This document shows positions 26,427 to 35,113 of a DNA stretch of 64,000 nt, piece after piece. Position 1 is the stretch's first letter. Each line of letters begins with the position of its first letter. The stretch spans positions 1 through 64,000 of the forward strand of contig JBKHXK010000003.1 in the NCBI GenBank assembly GCA_046566065.1. The letters are read 5' to 3'. The position numbers and the translations under genes were made by a program. The stretch is from MB1-2 sp046566065 (lineage in GTDB: Bacteria > Actinomycetota > CADDZG01 > WHSQ01). The notes under the pieces were generated by a model. That model was not told the origin of the DNA. It saw only the letters and a program-made list of their open reading frames with translations, and searched no databases.

Positions 26427-27506
26427 CTAAGGCGCGTCCGGAACCGTGATCTCGCCGTCGATGATCTGCTGCTTGAACTCGTCCAGCTTCGCTTGGATGT
26501 CGCTCGAGAGCAGGTCCTCGTTGTCGTTGTACTCGTTCACCGCGTAGTCGACGCCCTCTTCGGCTAGTCCGAGGGAGATGAAACCGGTGACCCAACTGTC
26601 TTCGACCACGTTCTTGATGGCGTCGTACACCGCGGTGTCTACCCGCTTCAGCATCGACGTCAAGATCAGCTTCTGCTCCTCCGGGCTCGCGGTCAGCGAC
26701 TGGTCGGAGTCAACGCCGATGGCCAGCTTGTTGGCTGCGACCGCCGCCTTGAAGAGGCCCAGACCGGATTGGCCGGAGGCGTGATAGATCACGTCGGCAC
26801 CATCGTCGTACATCTTCTCGGACAGCGCTTCGCCCTTCGTGGGGTCGACGAACGCCTGCACGGAGTCACCGATGTACTCGACGAGGATCTTGATGTCCGG
26901 GTTGACCGCCTTGGCCCCGGCCGCGTAGCCAGCCTCGAACTTCTCGATCAGTCCGGTGCCTTCCTGGCCTCCGAGGAACCCGATCGTTCCGGTTTTGGAC
27001 TTCAGAGCCGCAGCTGCACCGACGAGGAACGAGCCCTCGTGCTCCTTGAAGCCGAGGTTCGCGACGTTGTCGGCTTCGGCGGCGAAGCCGTCGATCACTC
27101 CGATGTACTGCTCGGGGTAGTCGCCGGCCACTTTGTCGACCCCGGGAGAGAAGGAGAACCCGATCCCGAGAACGAGGTCGTAACCGCTGTCGAGGAGGTT
27201 GACCAGGTTCGCGTCGCGGTTCGAGCCGGTTTGGTTGGTCTCGATCAGCTTGGTGTTCTCTTCCGAGACGAGACCGTCTTCGATCGCTTGCTGCAGGCCG
27301 CGGTTGGCGGCGTCGTTGAAGGACTTGTCTCCGAGGCCGCCGACGTCCAAGGCCAAACCGACCTTGATGTCGCTCGTAGCCTCTTCGGAATCACCCGTGT
27401 CGCCGGTGCCCGTCTCAGTGTCCGCGGCTTTGTCTCCGCCGCAAGCCGCCGCGAAGATCATGAGGGCCGCAAGTAGCGCGAGCCAGGCTGTTCTCTTGCT
27501 GTGCAA
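26427..27506 (-). CDS. nupN: BMP-family nucleoside-binding lipoprotein
   Basis: The substrate-binding protein of the importer, 359 residues. TTG 27506 is chosen because GGGAGG lies five bases upstream and a lipoprotein signal follows at once: 'RTAWLALLAALMIFAAAC' with the lipobox Cys at about residue 22, then a Thr/Asp/Glu-rich linker. The mature BMP (PnrA/BmpA) domain shows 'VGLALDVGGLGDKSFNDAANRG' in parts and 'VNEYNDNEDLLSS'. Family members bind purine nucleosides. It leads the four-gene operon in the same order as nupNOPQ. Confidence 0.88.
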   Translation of the reverse strand: MHSKRTAWLALLAALMIFAAACGGDKAADTETGTGDTGDSEEATSDIKVGLALDVGGLGDKSFNDAANRGLQQAIEDGLVSEENTKLIETNQTGSNRDANLVNLLDSGYDLVLGIGFSFSPGVDKVAGDYPEQYIGVIDGFAAEADNVANLGFKEHEGSFLVGAAAALKSKTGTIGFLGGQEGTGLIEKFEAGYAAGAKAVNPDIKILVEYIGDSVQAFVDPTKGEALSEKMYDDGADVIYHASGQSGLGLFKAAVAANKLAIGVDSDQSLTASPEEQKLILTSMLKRVDTAVYDAIKNVVEDSWVTGFISLGLAEEGVDYAVNEYNDNEDLLSSDIQAKLDEFKQQIIDGEITVPDAP

Positions 27507-27653
27507 AGGTGCCTCCCTTTTTCATGCCTGAGCGGATCCGCTCGTCGGTCTCTGGGAGCATATAAAGGGGACCCTCTGGACGGAACCCGCTTCCACGACT
27601 TTGCGATGGGTTTTCGCTGCGACGGCGGGCCATCCCGGTGGCAGAGGCGGGGA

Positions 27654-27667
27654 TAGGGTCGTCGACT
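27654..27667 (+). promoter_or_regulatory. leaderless promoter of the adenosyltransferase gene
   Basis: TAGGGT (27654-27659) ends eight bases before ATG 27668 and there is no Shine-Dalgarno. Confidence 0.5.
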
Positions 27668-28228
27668 ATGCCGAAGATCTACACGAAGAAGGGTGACGAC
27701 GGGACGACCGGGCTGCTCTATGGCGGTCGCGTCTCGAAGGACGACCTCCGCACCGAGGTGTACGGCACGCTGGACGAGTGCGTGGCCGCCCTGGGTCTGG
27801 CTCGCTCTTCCGGTCTGGTCCCCAGGATCGAAGAGATCGTGCTGAGGCTTCAGAGGGAGATGTTCGTCGCGGGGGCCGAGCTGGCGACCGCCGAGGAGAA
27901 TCGGGACAAGCTGCAACCAGGGATCTCCAGGATCGAGGCCTCCATGACCCAGGCAGCCGAGTCGGACATCGACGCCCTGCTGGAAGAGCATCCCCTCAGG
28001 CCCGAGTTCGTGCTCCCGGGCGAGACGCCCGGTGCGGCCGCCTTGGATCTGGCTCGCGCCGTGCTCCGCCGGGCCGAGCGGAGCGCGGTCACCCTGCACC
28101 GGAACGGGGCGGTGGCCGACGAAGAGGTCCTCCGGTACCTGAATCGCGTCTCGGATCTGCTCTTCGCCTGCGCCAGGTTCGAGGAGGCCGAACGAGGTCG
28201 CAGCGCGCCGGCGTCGCGCGAGAAGTGA
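27668..28228 (+). CDS. PduO-type ATP:cob(I)alamin adenosyltransferase
   Basis: Transfers adenosyl from ATP to cob(I)alamin to make adenosylcobalamin. The 186-residue helical bundle has the family ATP-binding N-terminus 'KIYTKKGDDGTTGLLYGGRV', 'VYGTLDECVAALGLAR' and the C-terminal 'VLRRAERSAVTLHRNG' and 'YLNRVSDLLFACAR'. It implies a B12-dependent enzyme elsewhere. It overlaps the NUDIX gene by GTGA and starts the three-gene run up to 29107. Confidence 0.9.
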   Translation: MPKIYTKKGDDGTTGLLYGGRVSKDDLRTEVYGTLDECVAALGLARSSGLVPRIEEIVLRLQREMFVAGAELATAEENRDKLQPGISRIEASMTQAAESDIDALLEEHPLRPEFVLPGETPGAAALDLARAVLRRAERSAVTLHRNGAVADEEVLRYLNRVSDLLFACARFEEAERGRSAPASREK

Positions 28229-28752
28229 AGCCGTTCGATCACTGTCCGGCGTGTGGGACGCGGTTGGGCGCATCCGATCACGAGACGGGCAAGAAGTGCC
28301 CTTCGTGCGGCCGAACCTGGTACCGCAACTCCGCCCCCACCGCAGGGTGCGTGATCGTCCGCGACGGCAAGGCCCTGGTCACACAGCGGGGTGTGGAGCC
28401 CGAGAAGGGACGTTTCGACATCCCTGGTGGATTCCTGGCTGCGGGCGAGGAGCCGATCTCGGGCCTGAAGCGGGAGCTGCGTGAAGAGCTGGGGGTGGAG
28501 GTCGACGCTTCCGTCGAGGATTGTCTGTCGATGGTGCCTCATCCCTATGGCCCGGAGGGCGACTACGTGCTGGCCCTCGGCTTCGTCGCCAGGCTGGTCT
28601 CGGGTGAGCCGCGCGCCGCCGACGATGTGGCCGATTTCCTGTGGGTGGACGAGGACGAACTCGAAGCGTTGGACTTCGCCTGGCCCCACGACCGCGAACT
28701 GGTTCGCAAGGCCCTGCGTAGAGCTAAGGAGGGGATGGATGGAGGACCGTGA
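28225..28752 (+). CDS. NUDIX hydrolase with N-terminal zinc ribbon
   Basis: A 175-residue protein. An N-terminal zinc ribbon ('CPACG' and 'CPSCG', residues 7-32) precedes a NUDIX domain with the complete box from 'GGFLAAGEEP' to 'RELREELGV'. The arrangement resembles NudC-like NADH pyrophosphatases and related ADP-sugar hydrolases, but it lacks the NudC 'SQPWPFPxS' motif, so the nucleotide substrate is unknown. GTG 28225 overlaps the stop of the adenosyltransferase gene. Confidence 0.82.
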   Translation: MKPFDHCPACGTRLGASDHETGKKCPSCGRTWYRNSAPTAGCVIVRDGKALVTQRGVEPEKGRFDIPGGFLAAGEEPISGLKRELREELGVEVDASVEDCLSMVPHPYGPEGDYVLALGFVARLVSGEPRAADDVADFLWVDEDELEALDFAWPHDRELVRKALRRAKEGMDGGP

Positions 28753-29107
28753 TCTGGCTCGTCTGCTGGCGTGGGGGCGCATCGGGATAGGTGGTGCGTT
28801 GGCGCTGGCGCCATCGACGTTCGTGCGTCTGTGGACCGGGCGACCTCAACCGGGGTTCCCGGCGAAGATGATGGGCAAGGGCTTCGGTGTCCGCGAGCTC
28901 GCGATCGGGGTAGGCCTGCTGACCGCGCTCGAGAGCGGCGGCAACGTCAAGCCGTGGCTGCTGGCCACCGCAGCGGCGGATGCCGGCGATGCGGCCGGCA
29001 CGCTCGGTTCGTGGGGGGAGCTGGGGAGCCTGCGGGCCCTCGGTTTCCTGGTGCTCGAGGTCGGTGCTGCTGTGATCGGGTTCTCTTTGGCGGAGTCGCT
29101 CGACTAG
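28739..29107 (+). CDS. small integral membrane protein, 122 aa
   Basis: Unknown protein with three to four hydrophobic stretches ('IGIGGALALAPSTFV', 'ELAIGVGLLTAL', 'LLATAAADAGDAAGTL', 'GFLVLEVGAAVIGFSLA'). ATG 28739 lies 14 bases inside the 3' end of the NUDIX gene and is preceded by AAGGAGGGG, so translation is probably coupled. A DUF4267-like family is possible. It converges with the nitrobindin-like gene, overlapping by four bases. Confidence 0.65.
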   Translation: MEDRDLARLLAWGRIGIGGALALAPSTFVRLWTGRPQPGFPAKMMGKGFGVRELAIGVGLLTALESGGNVKPWLLATAAADAGDAAGTLGSWGELGSLRALGFLVLEVGAAVIGFSLAESLD

Positions 29108-29577
29108 CCCACCTTCTCCAGCCTCGCCTTGAGGTGGTTCTGCAACTCGTGTCCACCGAAGGACATCCCGATCTCGTACGAGAGCACCTCTGCGTCTACC
29201 AGCAAGGTGCGCGAGATCGCATCGACGGTCTTCGCGGTGGATGACGACGCCAGCGCTGTGGATGTCACCTCCAACGATGTGCCATCCACATGCCCTTCGC
29301 CGATCTCCGTGATGCCGAACGCGTGTGCGATCACCATCTCGATCCTGGCTTCGCCCGAGATCCGGATGAAACCACTTTCGGCATGCATCGGGCGCCCGTC
29401 ATCCGGGTGCCACGTCTTCGATGAATAGACCAGGAACGGCCGGCCGGTGTGGGTGAACCGCGCCTCCTCCTCGTAACCGAAGGCATCGATCGTCGGATAG
29501 ATGCCCCGACCGCTGCCGCGCCAGGTGCCGAGGAGGAACGCCAAGGGCTCCAGTTGCTCTACGGGGGCGGGGTCCAC
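29104..29577 (-). CDS. nitrobindin-like (FABP/THAP4 fold) protein
   Basis: A 157-residue beta-barrel protein. The family pattern is clear: 'LLGTWRGSGRGIYPTI' near the start, 'YEEEARFTHTGRPFLVYSSKTWHPDDGRPMHAESGFIR' in successive strands, and a final 'SYEIGMSFGGHELQNHLKARLEKV'. Relatives bind heme and react with nitric oxide or fatty acids. GTG 29577 is preferred since TACGGT ends six bases upstream (leaderless). It is divergent from an acyl-CoA dehydrogenase with only 36 bases between the two start codons. Confidence 0.82.
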   Translation of the reverse strand: MDPAPVEQLEPLAFLLGTWRGSGRGIYPTIDAFGYEEEARFTHTGRPFLVYSSKTWHPDDGRPMHAESGFIRISGEARIEMVIAHAFGITEIGEGHVDGTSLEVTSTALASSSTAKTVDAISRTLLVDAEVLSYEIGMSFGGHELQNHLKARLEKVG

Positions 29578-29613
29578 CTCTTCACCGTACCGGCCGCCGC
29601 ATAAGGTTGCGCC
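29578..29613. promoter_or_regulatory. 36-base gap with two opposed leaderless promoters
   Basis: TACGGT (complement of 29584-29589) serves GTG 29577 and TAAGGT (29602-29607) serves GTG 29614, each exactly six bases from its start codon. The -35 region of each promoter would lie inside the other gene. Confidence 0.55.
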
Positions 29614-30771
29614 GTGGATCTCAGTCATTCCGAGGAAGAGCTCGAGTTCTATCGCTCGGTCAAGCAGTTCGCGGCCGCGGTGGTAGAGCCCGGGGCCCAC
29701 GAGCGCGATGTCGAGAGCCGGTTCGATCGAGAGGTGTGGGATCGGGTAGGGGAGTTCGGGATCCTCGGACTCCCGATCCCTGAGGAGTACGGCGGCTCGG
29801 GGGCGGACATCGTGACGACCTGCCTCGCGCTGGAGGCGCTGTCCGAGGGCGGCCACGACGCCGGACTGGGTCTGTCGGTGGGTGCGCACATCACGATCGG
29901 GACCGTTCCGATCTGGCTGCACGGCACGGAGGAGCAGAAACGCCGCTATCTCCCCGATCTCTGTTCGGGAAAGGCCATCGGCGCCATGGCCATCACCGAG
30001 CCGGAAGCCGGCTCCGACGCAGCCTCCATCAAGTGCTCCGCCAGGCGCGACGGAGATTCCTGGGTGATCAACGGCAGCAAGATCTTCATCACGAACGGTT
30101 CGATCGCAGATTCCGTCATCGTGATCGCCGTTACCGACCCCGACGCCGGGCCGGGCCGCGGCGTCACCGCCTTCATCGTCGAGAAGGACAACCCCGGTTT
30201 CTCGGTCGGAAGAGACCTGGACAAGATGGGGACCCGTTCGTCCCCTCTCTCGCTGCTGCATTTCGACGATTGCAGGGTGCCCGCCGAGGCGATGCTGGGG
30301 GACGAGGGCTCTGCGCTGTGGCAGGTCGCGTTCGAATGCTTCGACTGGGAGCGCTGCGTGATGATCGCCTCTTCGATCGGCGGGATGAAGGCCTCGCTCA
30401 CCGCGGCGATCGCGTACGCCAAGGAGCGGGTGGCTTTCGGCAAGCCGATCGCGCGCCATCAGGCGATCCAGCACAAGCTCGCCGAGATGAAGGCCTACCT
30501 GGACGCCGCTCGGCTCACCCTGTATCACGCGGCCTGGCTGAAGCAGGAAGGCAAACCACATCAGGTCGAGGCGAGCGTCGCCAAGCTGTTCGTGGCCGAG
30601 GCTGCGATGCGCAACGCGATCGAAGCGACCCAGATCTTCGGCGGATACGGCTACATCAAGGAGTATCCGATCGAACGCTCGATGCGCGATGCGAAGCTGA
30701 TCTCGATAGGCGGGGGGACGTCGGAGATCCAGAAGATGATCATCGCCCGCCACCTCCTCGAAGACGGCTGA
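29614..30771 (+). CDS. acyl-CoA dehydrogenase
   Basis: A 385-residue FAD enzyme that introduces the alpha-beta double bond of an acyl-CoA. It has the two ACAD signatures 'AMAITEPEAGSDAASIK' and 'QIFGGYGYIKEYPIERSMRDAKL', the substrate stretch 'WVINGSKIFITNG', and the catalytic Glu in 'GGGTSEIQKMII'. The chain-length class cannot be fixed. The start is GTG 29614 with TAAGGT six bases upstream. It converges on the TlpA-like selenoprotein gene. Confidence 0.9.
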   Translation: MDLSHSEEELEFYRSVKQFAAAVVEPGAHERDVESRFDREVWDRVGEFGILGLPIPEEYGGSGADIVTTCLALEALSEGGHDAGLGLSVGAHITIGTVPIWLHGTEEQKRRYLPDLCSGKAIGAMAITEPEAGSDAASIKCSARRDGDSWVINGSKIFITNGSIADSVIVIAVTDPDAGPGRGVTAFIVEKDNPGFSVGRDLDKMGTRSSPLSLLHFDDCRVPAEAMLGDEGSALWQVAFECFDWERCVMIASSIGGMKASLTAAIAYAKERVAFGKPIARHQAIQHKLAEMKAYLDAARLTLYHAAWLKQEGKPHQVEASVAKLFVAEAAMRNAIEATQIFGGYGYIKEYPIERSMRDAKLISIGGGTSEIQKMIIARHLLEDG

Positions 30772-30782
30772 AGGTAGAGGTT

Positions 30783-31280
30783 CTAAAGGACGGCTTCCAA
30801 CGCCTTCTCGAGCCCTTCGTAGGTCACCGGCCCGTCGATCCGCTTCGCGATGGCGCCCTCGGCGTCGATGATGATCGTCACCGGCTGATAGGGAACACCG
30901 TAGGCCTCCCAGACCTTGGGCCCATGTGCCATCGCGTAGGGCACGTCGTAGGTGTCTACGTACTCCTTGCCGTCCCCGACCGTGTCTCTGTTCGAGACTC
31001 CGACGAAGATGACCTCTCCGTCCAACTCCTCAGCCAACTGGTTGAGATGCGGTTGTTCCGCTTGGCACTGTGGTCACCAGCTCTCCCAGAAGTTGAGGAC
31101 GACGGGAGTGCCGCGCTGCTCGGCCAGAGAGAACACCTCACCCTCGAAGGTCGTGACGGAGAAGGCGGGCGCAGAGTTCTCCGGAGACCTCGCCGCCGGC
31201 GCTTCGTCGGCGGCCGTGCACGCGGTCGAGACGGCCATGATGGCCACAGCGACGAGCAGCTTGCGCATGACCGAGATCAT
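30783..31280 (-). CDS. TlpA/ResA-like thioredoxin-fold selenoprotein, WUxxC
   Basis: From ATG 31280 the frame encodes 165 residues with one in-frame TGA (31074-31076) at residue 69. The context is 'VVLNFWESW-U-PQCQAEQPHL', where TlpA/ResA proteins have 'NFWASWCPPCRAE'. The first active-site cysteine is therefore selenocysteine: Sec69-Pro-Gln-Cys72. Downstream the fold continues normally ('IFVGVSNRD', cis-Pro region 'YGVPYQPVTIIID'). The N-terminus is a membrane anchor or lipoprotein signal ('RKLLVAVAIMAVSTAC'), so it acts outside the membrane. ATG 31268 is an alternative start. A SECIS-like hairpin follows the TGA. Confidence 0.85.
31029..31046 (-). promoter_or_regulatory. predicted SECIS hairpin in the TlpA-like gene
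   Basis: On the mRNA, CUCA/UGAG and CC/GG pairs separated by one A-C mismatch close an AGUU loop, 34 nucleotides after the UGA. The loop is identical to that of the first selenoprotein gene and has G at its second position. A nearer hairpin, GCGG-AACAA-CCGC (31049-31061), is possible but lacks a G at the start of its loop. Confidence 0.55.
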
Positions 31281-31302
31281 GCCCGAAGCCTGGGATTAAG
31301 CC

Positions 31303-32682
31303 TCAGACCTCCCGCGCGCAGCGCAGGATCGCCTCCACCGAGACGTCGACGTCTTCGGCGGTGGTCGACCAACTCGAGACCGAGATCCGCATCAGGGCGC
31401 GACCGTGCCAGACGGTCCCGCCTAGCCAGCATGTCCCGTCCGCCTGGACGCGTTCGATCACCGCTTTCGTCCGCTCGTCGTCACCGAACGAGACCAGCAC
31501 CTGGTTGAGCACCACGTCATTCACGATCTCGACCCCCGGCTCCGCGGCGAGCGCGTCTGCGAAACGTCGGGCGTTGGCACAGGACCGCTCGATCATCTCG
31601 GTTATGCCTCTGCGGCCGAGCGATCGGATCGCGGCGTATGTCGTGAAGCCCCGGGCCCGGCGAGAGAACTCCGGGGTCCAATCCATCTGGTCGCGCTCGC
31701 CGCCGTCCTCGGATTGGACGAGGTAGCTCGCGTGCACGCTCATCGCGGCCCGATGCGAGTTGGGATGCGCGCAGAACGCCAGTCCCGAGTCGTAGGGGAC
31801 GTTGAGCCACTTATGTGCGTCGGTCGCCCAGGAGTCGGCTCTCTCGGCCCCCGCGAGCAACGGTCTCAGCGAAGGCGCAACGGCGGCCCAGGCCCCGAAC
31901 GCCCCATCGACGTGAACCCAGGCACCCTGTTCGTGAGCTGCGTCGCAGATCTCCGTCAGTGGATCGAAAGAGCCCGTGTTCACGTTGCCGGCCTGCGCGC
32001 AGACGATCGTCGGGCCCTCGGCCCGCGCGAGCACGTCGCGGAACGATCCCATCTCCATCCGACCTTGGTCGTCGGCGTCCACCGCGCTCACGACGGCTGT
32101 TCCGAGACCGAGATAGCGCAGGGCGCGATCGATCGTGACGTGGCGCTCGGCCCCCGCGACCACGGTGATCGGAGGCGCCCCCTGTAGTCCGTCGCGCTCG
32201 ACATCCCAGCCCGCTTCGGCGAGGACGTGATGACGCGCGGAGGCCAATCCGACGAAGTGAGCCATCTGGCAGCCGGTTACGAGAGAGAACGAGGCGTGGG
32301 CCGGTATGTTCAAGAGCTCCTTCAGCCAGGAGCCCGCGACCTCCTCCACCACCGAGGCGGAGGGCCCGGCCGCGAAGAGGCCCGCGTTCTGATCCCACAC
32401 CGAGGTCAACCAATCGGCAGCCACCGTGGTGGGGAGCGCGGCTCCTATGACGAAGCCGAAGAAGCGAGGTCCTGCCGTGGCCACGACGCCCGGCTCCGTG
32501 CCTTTGATCAGCGAATCGATCACGTCGGCGCCCGGCTGGGGCTCCTCGGGCAAGGGGCCACCAAGCACGGCCCTCAGCTCGTCGGCAGACGCGTCGGTAC
32601 CGACCCGTCGTTCCGGGAGCCGCGCTATGAAGTCCTCGGCATAAGCCGCTGCTGCTCGAAGGGCACGGTCACTGTCGCTCAT
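31303..32682 (-). CDS. PLP-dependent group II amino acid decarboxylase
   Basis: A 459-residue PLP enzyme of the aromatic-L-amino-acid / glutamate decarboxylase superfamily. The PLP lysine is in 'SWATDAHKWLNVPYDSG', preceded by 'VHVDGAFGAW' with the Asp that pairs the pyridine nitrogen. 'FSLVTGCQMAHFVGLASAR' corresponds to the phosphate-binding loop. AGGAGG five bases before ATG 32682 supports the start. The substrate is unresolved; aromatic or related amino acids are usual. Confidence 0.85.
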   Translation of the reverse strand: MSDSDRALRAAAAYAEDFIARLPERRVGTDASADELRAVLGGPLPEEPQPGADVIDSLIKGTEPGVVATAGPRFFGFVIGAALPTTVAADWLTSVWDQNAGLFAAGPSASVVEEVAGSWLKELLNIPAHASFSLVTGCQMAHFVGLASARHHVLAEAGWDVERDGLQGAPPITVVAGAERHVTIDRALRYLGLGTAVVSAVDADDQGRMEMGSFRDVLARAEGPTIVCAQAGNVNTGSFDPLTEICDAAHEQGAWVHVDGAFGAWAAVAPSLRPLLAGAERADSWATDAHKWLNVPYDSGLAFCAHPNSHRAAMSVHASYLVQSEDGGERDQMDWTPEFSRRARGFTTYAAIRSLGRRGITEMIERSCANARRFADALAAEPGVEIVNDVVLNQVLVSFGDDERTKAVIERVQADGTCWLGGTVWHGRALMRISVSSWSTTAEDVDVSVEAILRCAREV

Positions 32683-32762
32683 CGGATCCTCCTCGTGTGG
32701 ATCCTTGCGATTCTGTCAGTGGGACCGAGGCGGCGACAAGGTGGTCGCTGCTATCCGGCGGC

Positions 32763-32774
32763 TATGTTTCTGCG
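32763..32774 (+). promoter_or_regulatory. leaderless promoter of acyl-CoA dehydrogenase
   Basis: TATGTT (32763-32768) ends six bases before ATG 32775, with no Shine-Dalgarno. Confidence 0.5.
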
Positions 32775-33920
32775 ATGCCACGCTGGCCCTTCACGGACGA
32801 TCACGAACAGCTGAGGGCATCGATCAGGTCGTTCGTAGAGGCGGAGCTGGCTCCGAACGCCGAGGCCTGGGAGGAGGCTGGCGACTTCCCCGATGCGGTC
32901 TTGACCCGGATGGGTGAGCTGGGCCTGCTCGGTCTCACCTACCCGGAGGAACTGGGCGGGGGTGGCGGTGACTACCTCTGCAACATCGTGCTCGCGGAGG
33001 AGATGACGCGCTGCAACTCCGGTGGTGTGGCTATGGCCGTCGCCGTGCAGACCGACATGGCGGTTCCGCCGATCTTCAAGTTCGGGACCCCGGCCCAGAT
33101 CGAGCGCTACCTCGTGCCCGCTATCAAGGGCGAGCTGATCTTCTGTCTCGGCATCACCGAGCCCGACGCAGGATCCGACGTGGCCTCGATCAAGACCACG
33201 GCCAAGAAGGTAGACGGCGGCTGGGTGATCAACGGCAGCAAGATCTTCATCACGAACGGACGACGGGCCCATGCGATGACTTTGGTGGCCAAGACGGACC
33301 GTGACGCATCCCACCAGGGCATCTCTCTGTTCGTCGTCGATACCGATACGCCGGGATTCGAGGTGCGACGCACGCTCGACAAGCTGGGCATGCGCACGAG
33401 CGACACCGCCGAGATCAGCTTCACCGACATGTTCGTGCCCGACGAGGCCCTGCTTGGGAAAGAGGGCGAGGGCTTCTACAACATCTCCTGGGAGCTTCAG
33501 GGCGAGCGGTTGATCGGTGCGGCTGGTGCGATAGCGGGCGCCCGACGTTCGTTCGAGGCCGCGCTCGCCTACGCGGGTCAGCGTGAGACGTTCGGCAAGC
33601 CCATCGGGAAGCATCAGGTGATCCGTCACGCTCTCGCAGAGATGGCGACCGAGGTCGAAGCGGCGCAGCAACTCGTGTACGCGGCGGCCTGGAAGGTGAA
33701 CAACGGCGAGTACCCGGTGAGAGAGATCTCTATGGCCAAGTTGCTCACCGGCGAGGTCTCGTGGAAGGTCGTCGACAAAGCCCTGCAGATCTTCGGCGGC
33801 TACGGCTACGCGATGGAGTTCCCCATCCAGCGGGCCTGGCGGGACACCCGGCTGATCCGGATCGGCGGCGGAACCGACGAGGTCATGCGCGACGTGATCG
33901 GCCGTATGGAGGGTTTATAG
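32775..33920 (+). CDS. acyl-CoA dehydrogenase
   Basis: A 381-residue member of the ACAD family with 'LGITEPDAGSDVASIKTTAKK', 'WVINGSKIFITNGRRAHAMT', 'QIFGGYGYAMEFPIQRAWRDTRL' and a terminal 'GGGTDEVMRDVIGR' where Glu is the likely catalytic base. It is closely related to the gene that follows directly (no gap after the stop), so the two probably form one operon and perhaps a heteromeric enzyme. The start ATG 32775 is leaderless. Confidence 0.9.
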   Translation: MPRWPFTDDHEQLRASIRSFVEAELAPNAEAWEEAGDFPDAVLTRMGELGLLGLTYPEELGGGGGDYLCNIVLAEEMTRCNSGGVAMAVAVQTDMAVPPIFKFGTPAQIERYLVPAIKGELIFCLGITEPDAGSDVASIKTTAKKVDGGWVINGSKIFITNGRRAHAMTLVAKTDRDASHQGISLFVVDTDTPGFEVRRTLDKLGMRTSDTAEISFTDMFVPDEALLGKEGEGFYNISWELQGERLIGAAGAIAGARRSFEAALAYAGQRETFGKPIGKHQVIRHALAEMATEVEAAQQLVYAAAWKVNNGEYPVREISMAKLLTGEVSWKVVDKALQIFGGYGYAMEFPIQRAWRDTRLIRIGGGTDEVMRDVIGRMEGL

Positions 33921-35063
33921 GTGGAGTCGGATCTCTTCGGCCCCCAGCACATCGAGCTCCGTCACCACGTTCGGGCTTTCGTGGACAAGGAGTTGGCTCC
34001 TCATGCTGCCGAGTGGGAGAAAGCCGAACGGTTCCCCCGCGAGGTGTTCGAACGGGCCGGCGAGGTGGGCATCTTCGGCTGCAAGTACGAGCCGGAGCTC
34101 GGCGGCTCGGGCCCCGACTATCTGGCGGACGCCGTCGTCACCGAGGAGCTGGCCCGGTGCGGCTCGGGCGGGGTCTCGGCGTGCCTCGGAGCGCACAAGG
34201 ATCTGGCCTGTCTCTACGTGTCGAACTTCGGGAGCGAGGAGCAGCGCCGTCGCTGGCTTCCGGACGCTCTCGCAGGCAAGACGATCGGTGGACTGGCCGT
34301 GACTGAGCCGGATGCCGGATCGGACGTGGCGGGCATCAAGACCACGGCGCGCAAGGACGGGGACGGCTGGGTACTCAACGGATCGAAGATCTTCATCACG
34401 AACGGCGCCTGGGCGGACTTCGTCGTGGTGGCCGCCAAGACCGACCCGGATGCAGGTCACTCCGGGATCACCCTGTTCGTGGTCGAAGCCGGGACGCCGG
34501 GCTTCAGCGCTCGGAAGATCCCGATGCTCGGATGGCGTTCGGGCCAGACGGGTGAGCTCTCCTTCTCGGAAGTGCGCGTGCCCGACGATCAGAGGCTGGG
34601 TGACGAGGGGGCCGGGTTCCTCGCGATCATGAAGAACTTCGCCTGGGAACGTCTGGTGATGGCGTTAGGCCAGACCTCGGGCGCGCAACGCGTCTACGAC
34701 CTGGCCAAGGCGTACGCCCTGGAGCGCACCGCGTTCGATCGACCCGTCGGAAAGTTCCAGGTATGGCGCCACCGCTTCGCGGAGATGGCGACCCGTATCG
34801 AGGCGGGCCGCGCTCTCACCTACAGCGCGCTGCGCCTCTACGTCGCGGGGGAGGACCCGATCCGGGAGGTCTCGATGGCGAAGCTCTATACGAGCGAACT
34901 GGCCTTCCACGTCGCCGACGAATGCGTGCAGATCCATGGGGGCTACGGCTACATGACGGAGTTCCCGGCCGAGCGGGCGCTGCGCGACACGCGTCTCGGC
35001 CCCATCGGCGGCGGAACCTCCGAGATCATGCGAGAGATCATCGGTCGCACCTACGGTCTCTGA
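33921..35063 (+). CDS. acyl-CoA dehydrogenase
   Basis: A 380-residue ACAD starting at GTG 33921, the base after the previous stop codon. It has 'GLAVTEPDAGSDVAGIKTTARK', 'WVLNGSKIFITNG', 'QIHGGYGYMTEFPAERALRDTRL' and 'GGGTSEIMREIIGRTYGL' with the catalytic Glu. Relative to its neighbour it carries 'LGAHKDLAC' and 'IPMLGWRSGQTGELSF' in the substrate region, so it probably prefers a different acyl chain. It ends in a strong hairpin facing the DtxR gene. Confidence 0.9.
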   Translation: MESDLFGPQHIELRHHVRAFVDKELAPHAAEWEKAERFPREVFERAGEVGIFGCKYEPELGGSGPDYLADAVVTEELARCGSGGVSACLGAHKDLACLYVSNFGSEEQRRRWLPDALAGKTIGGLAVTEPDAGSDVAGIKTTARKDGDGWVLNGSKIFITNGAWADFVVVAAKTDPDAGHSGITLFVVEAGTPGFSARKIPMLGWRSGQTGELSFSEVRVPDDQRLGDEGAGFLAIMKNFAWERLVMALGQTSGAQRVYDLAKAYALERTAFDRPVGKFQVWRHRFAEMATRIEAGRALTYSALRLYVAGEDPIREVSMAKLYTSELAFHVADECVQIHGGYGYMTEFPAERALRDTRLGPIGGGTSEIMREIIGRTYGL

Positions 35064-35066
35064 TCG

Positions 35067-35113
35067 CTCTGCGCGTAGTGGAGGTCGGAAACCGACGCTG
35101 GTTACGCGCAGAG
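35067..35113. terminator. nested hairpin between convergent genes
   Basis: CTCTGCGCGTA (35067-35077) pairs perfectly with TACGCGCAGAG (35103-35113). Inside it, GTCGG-AAA-CCGAC (35084-35096) forms a second stem. It lies exactly between the convergent ACAD stop and the DtxR-family stop and can serve both. Confidence 0.7.
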
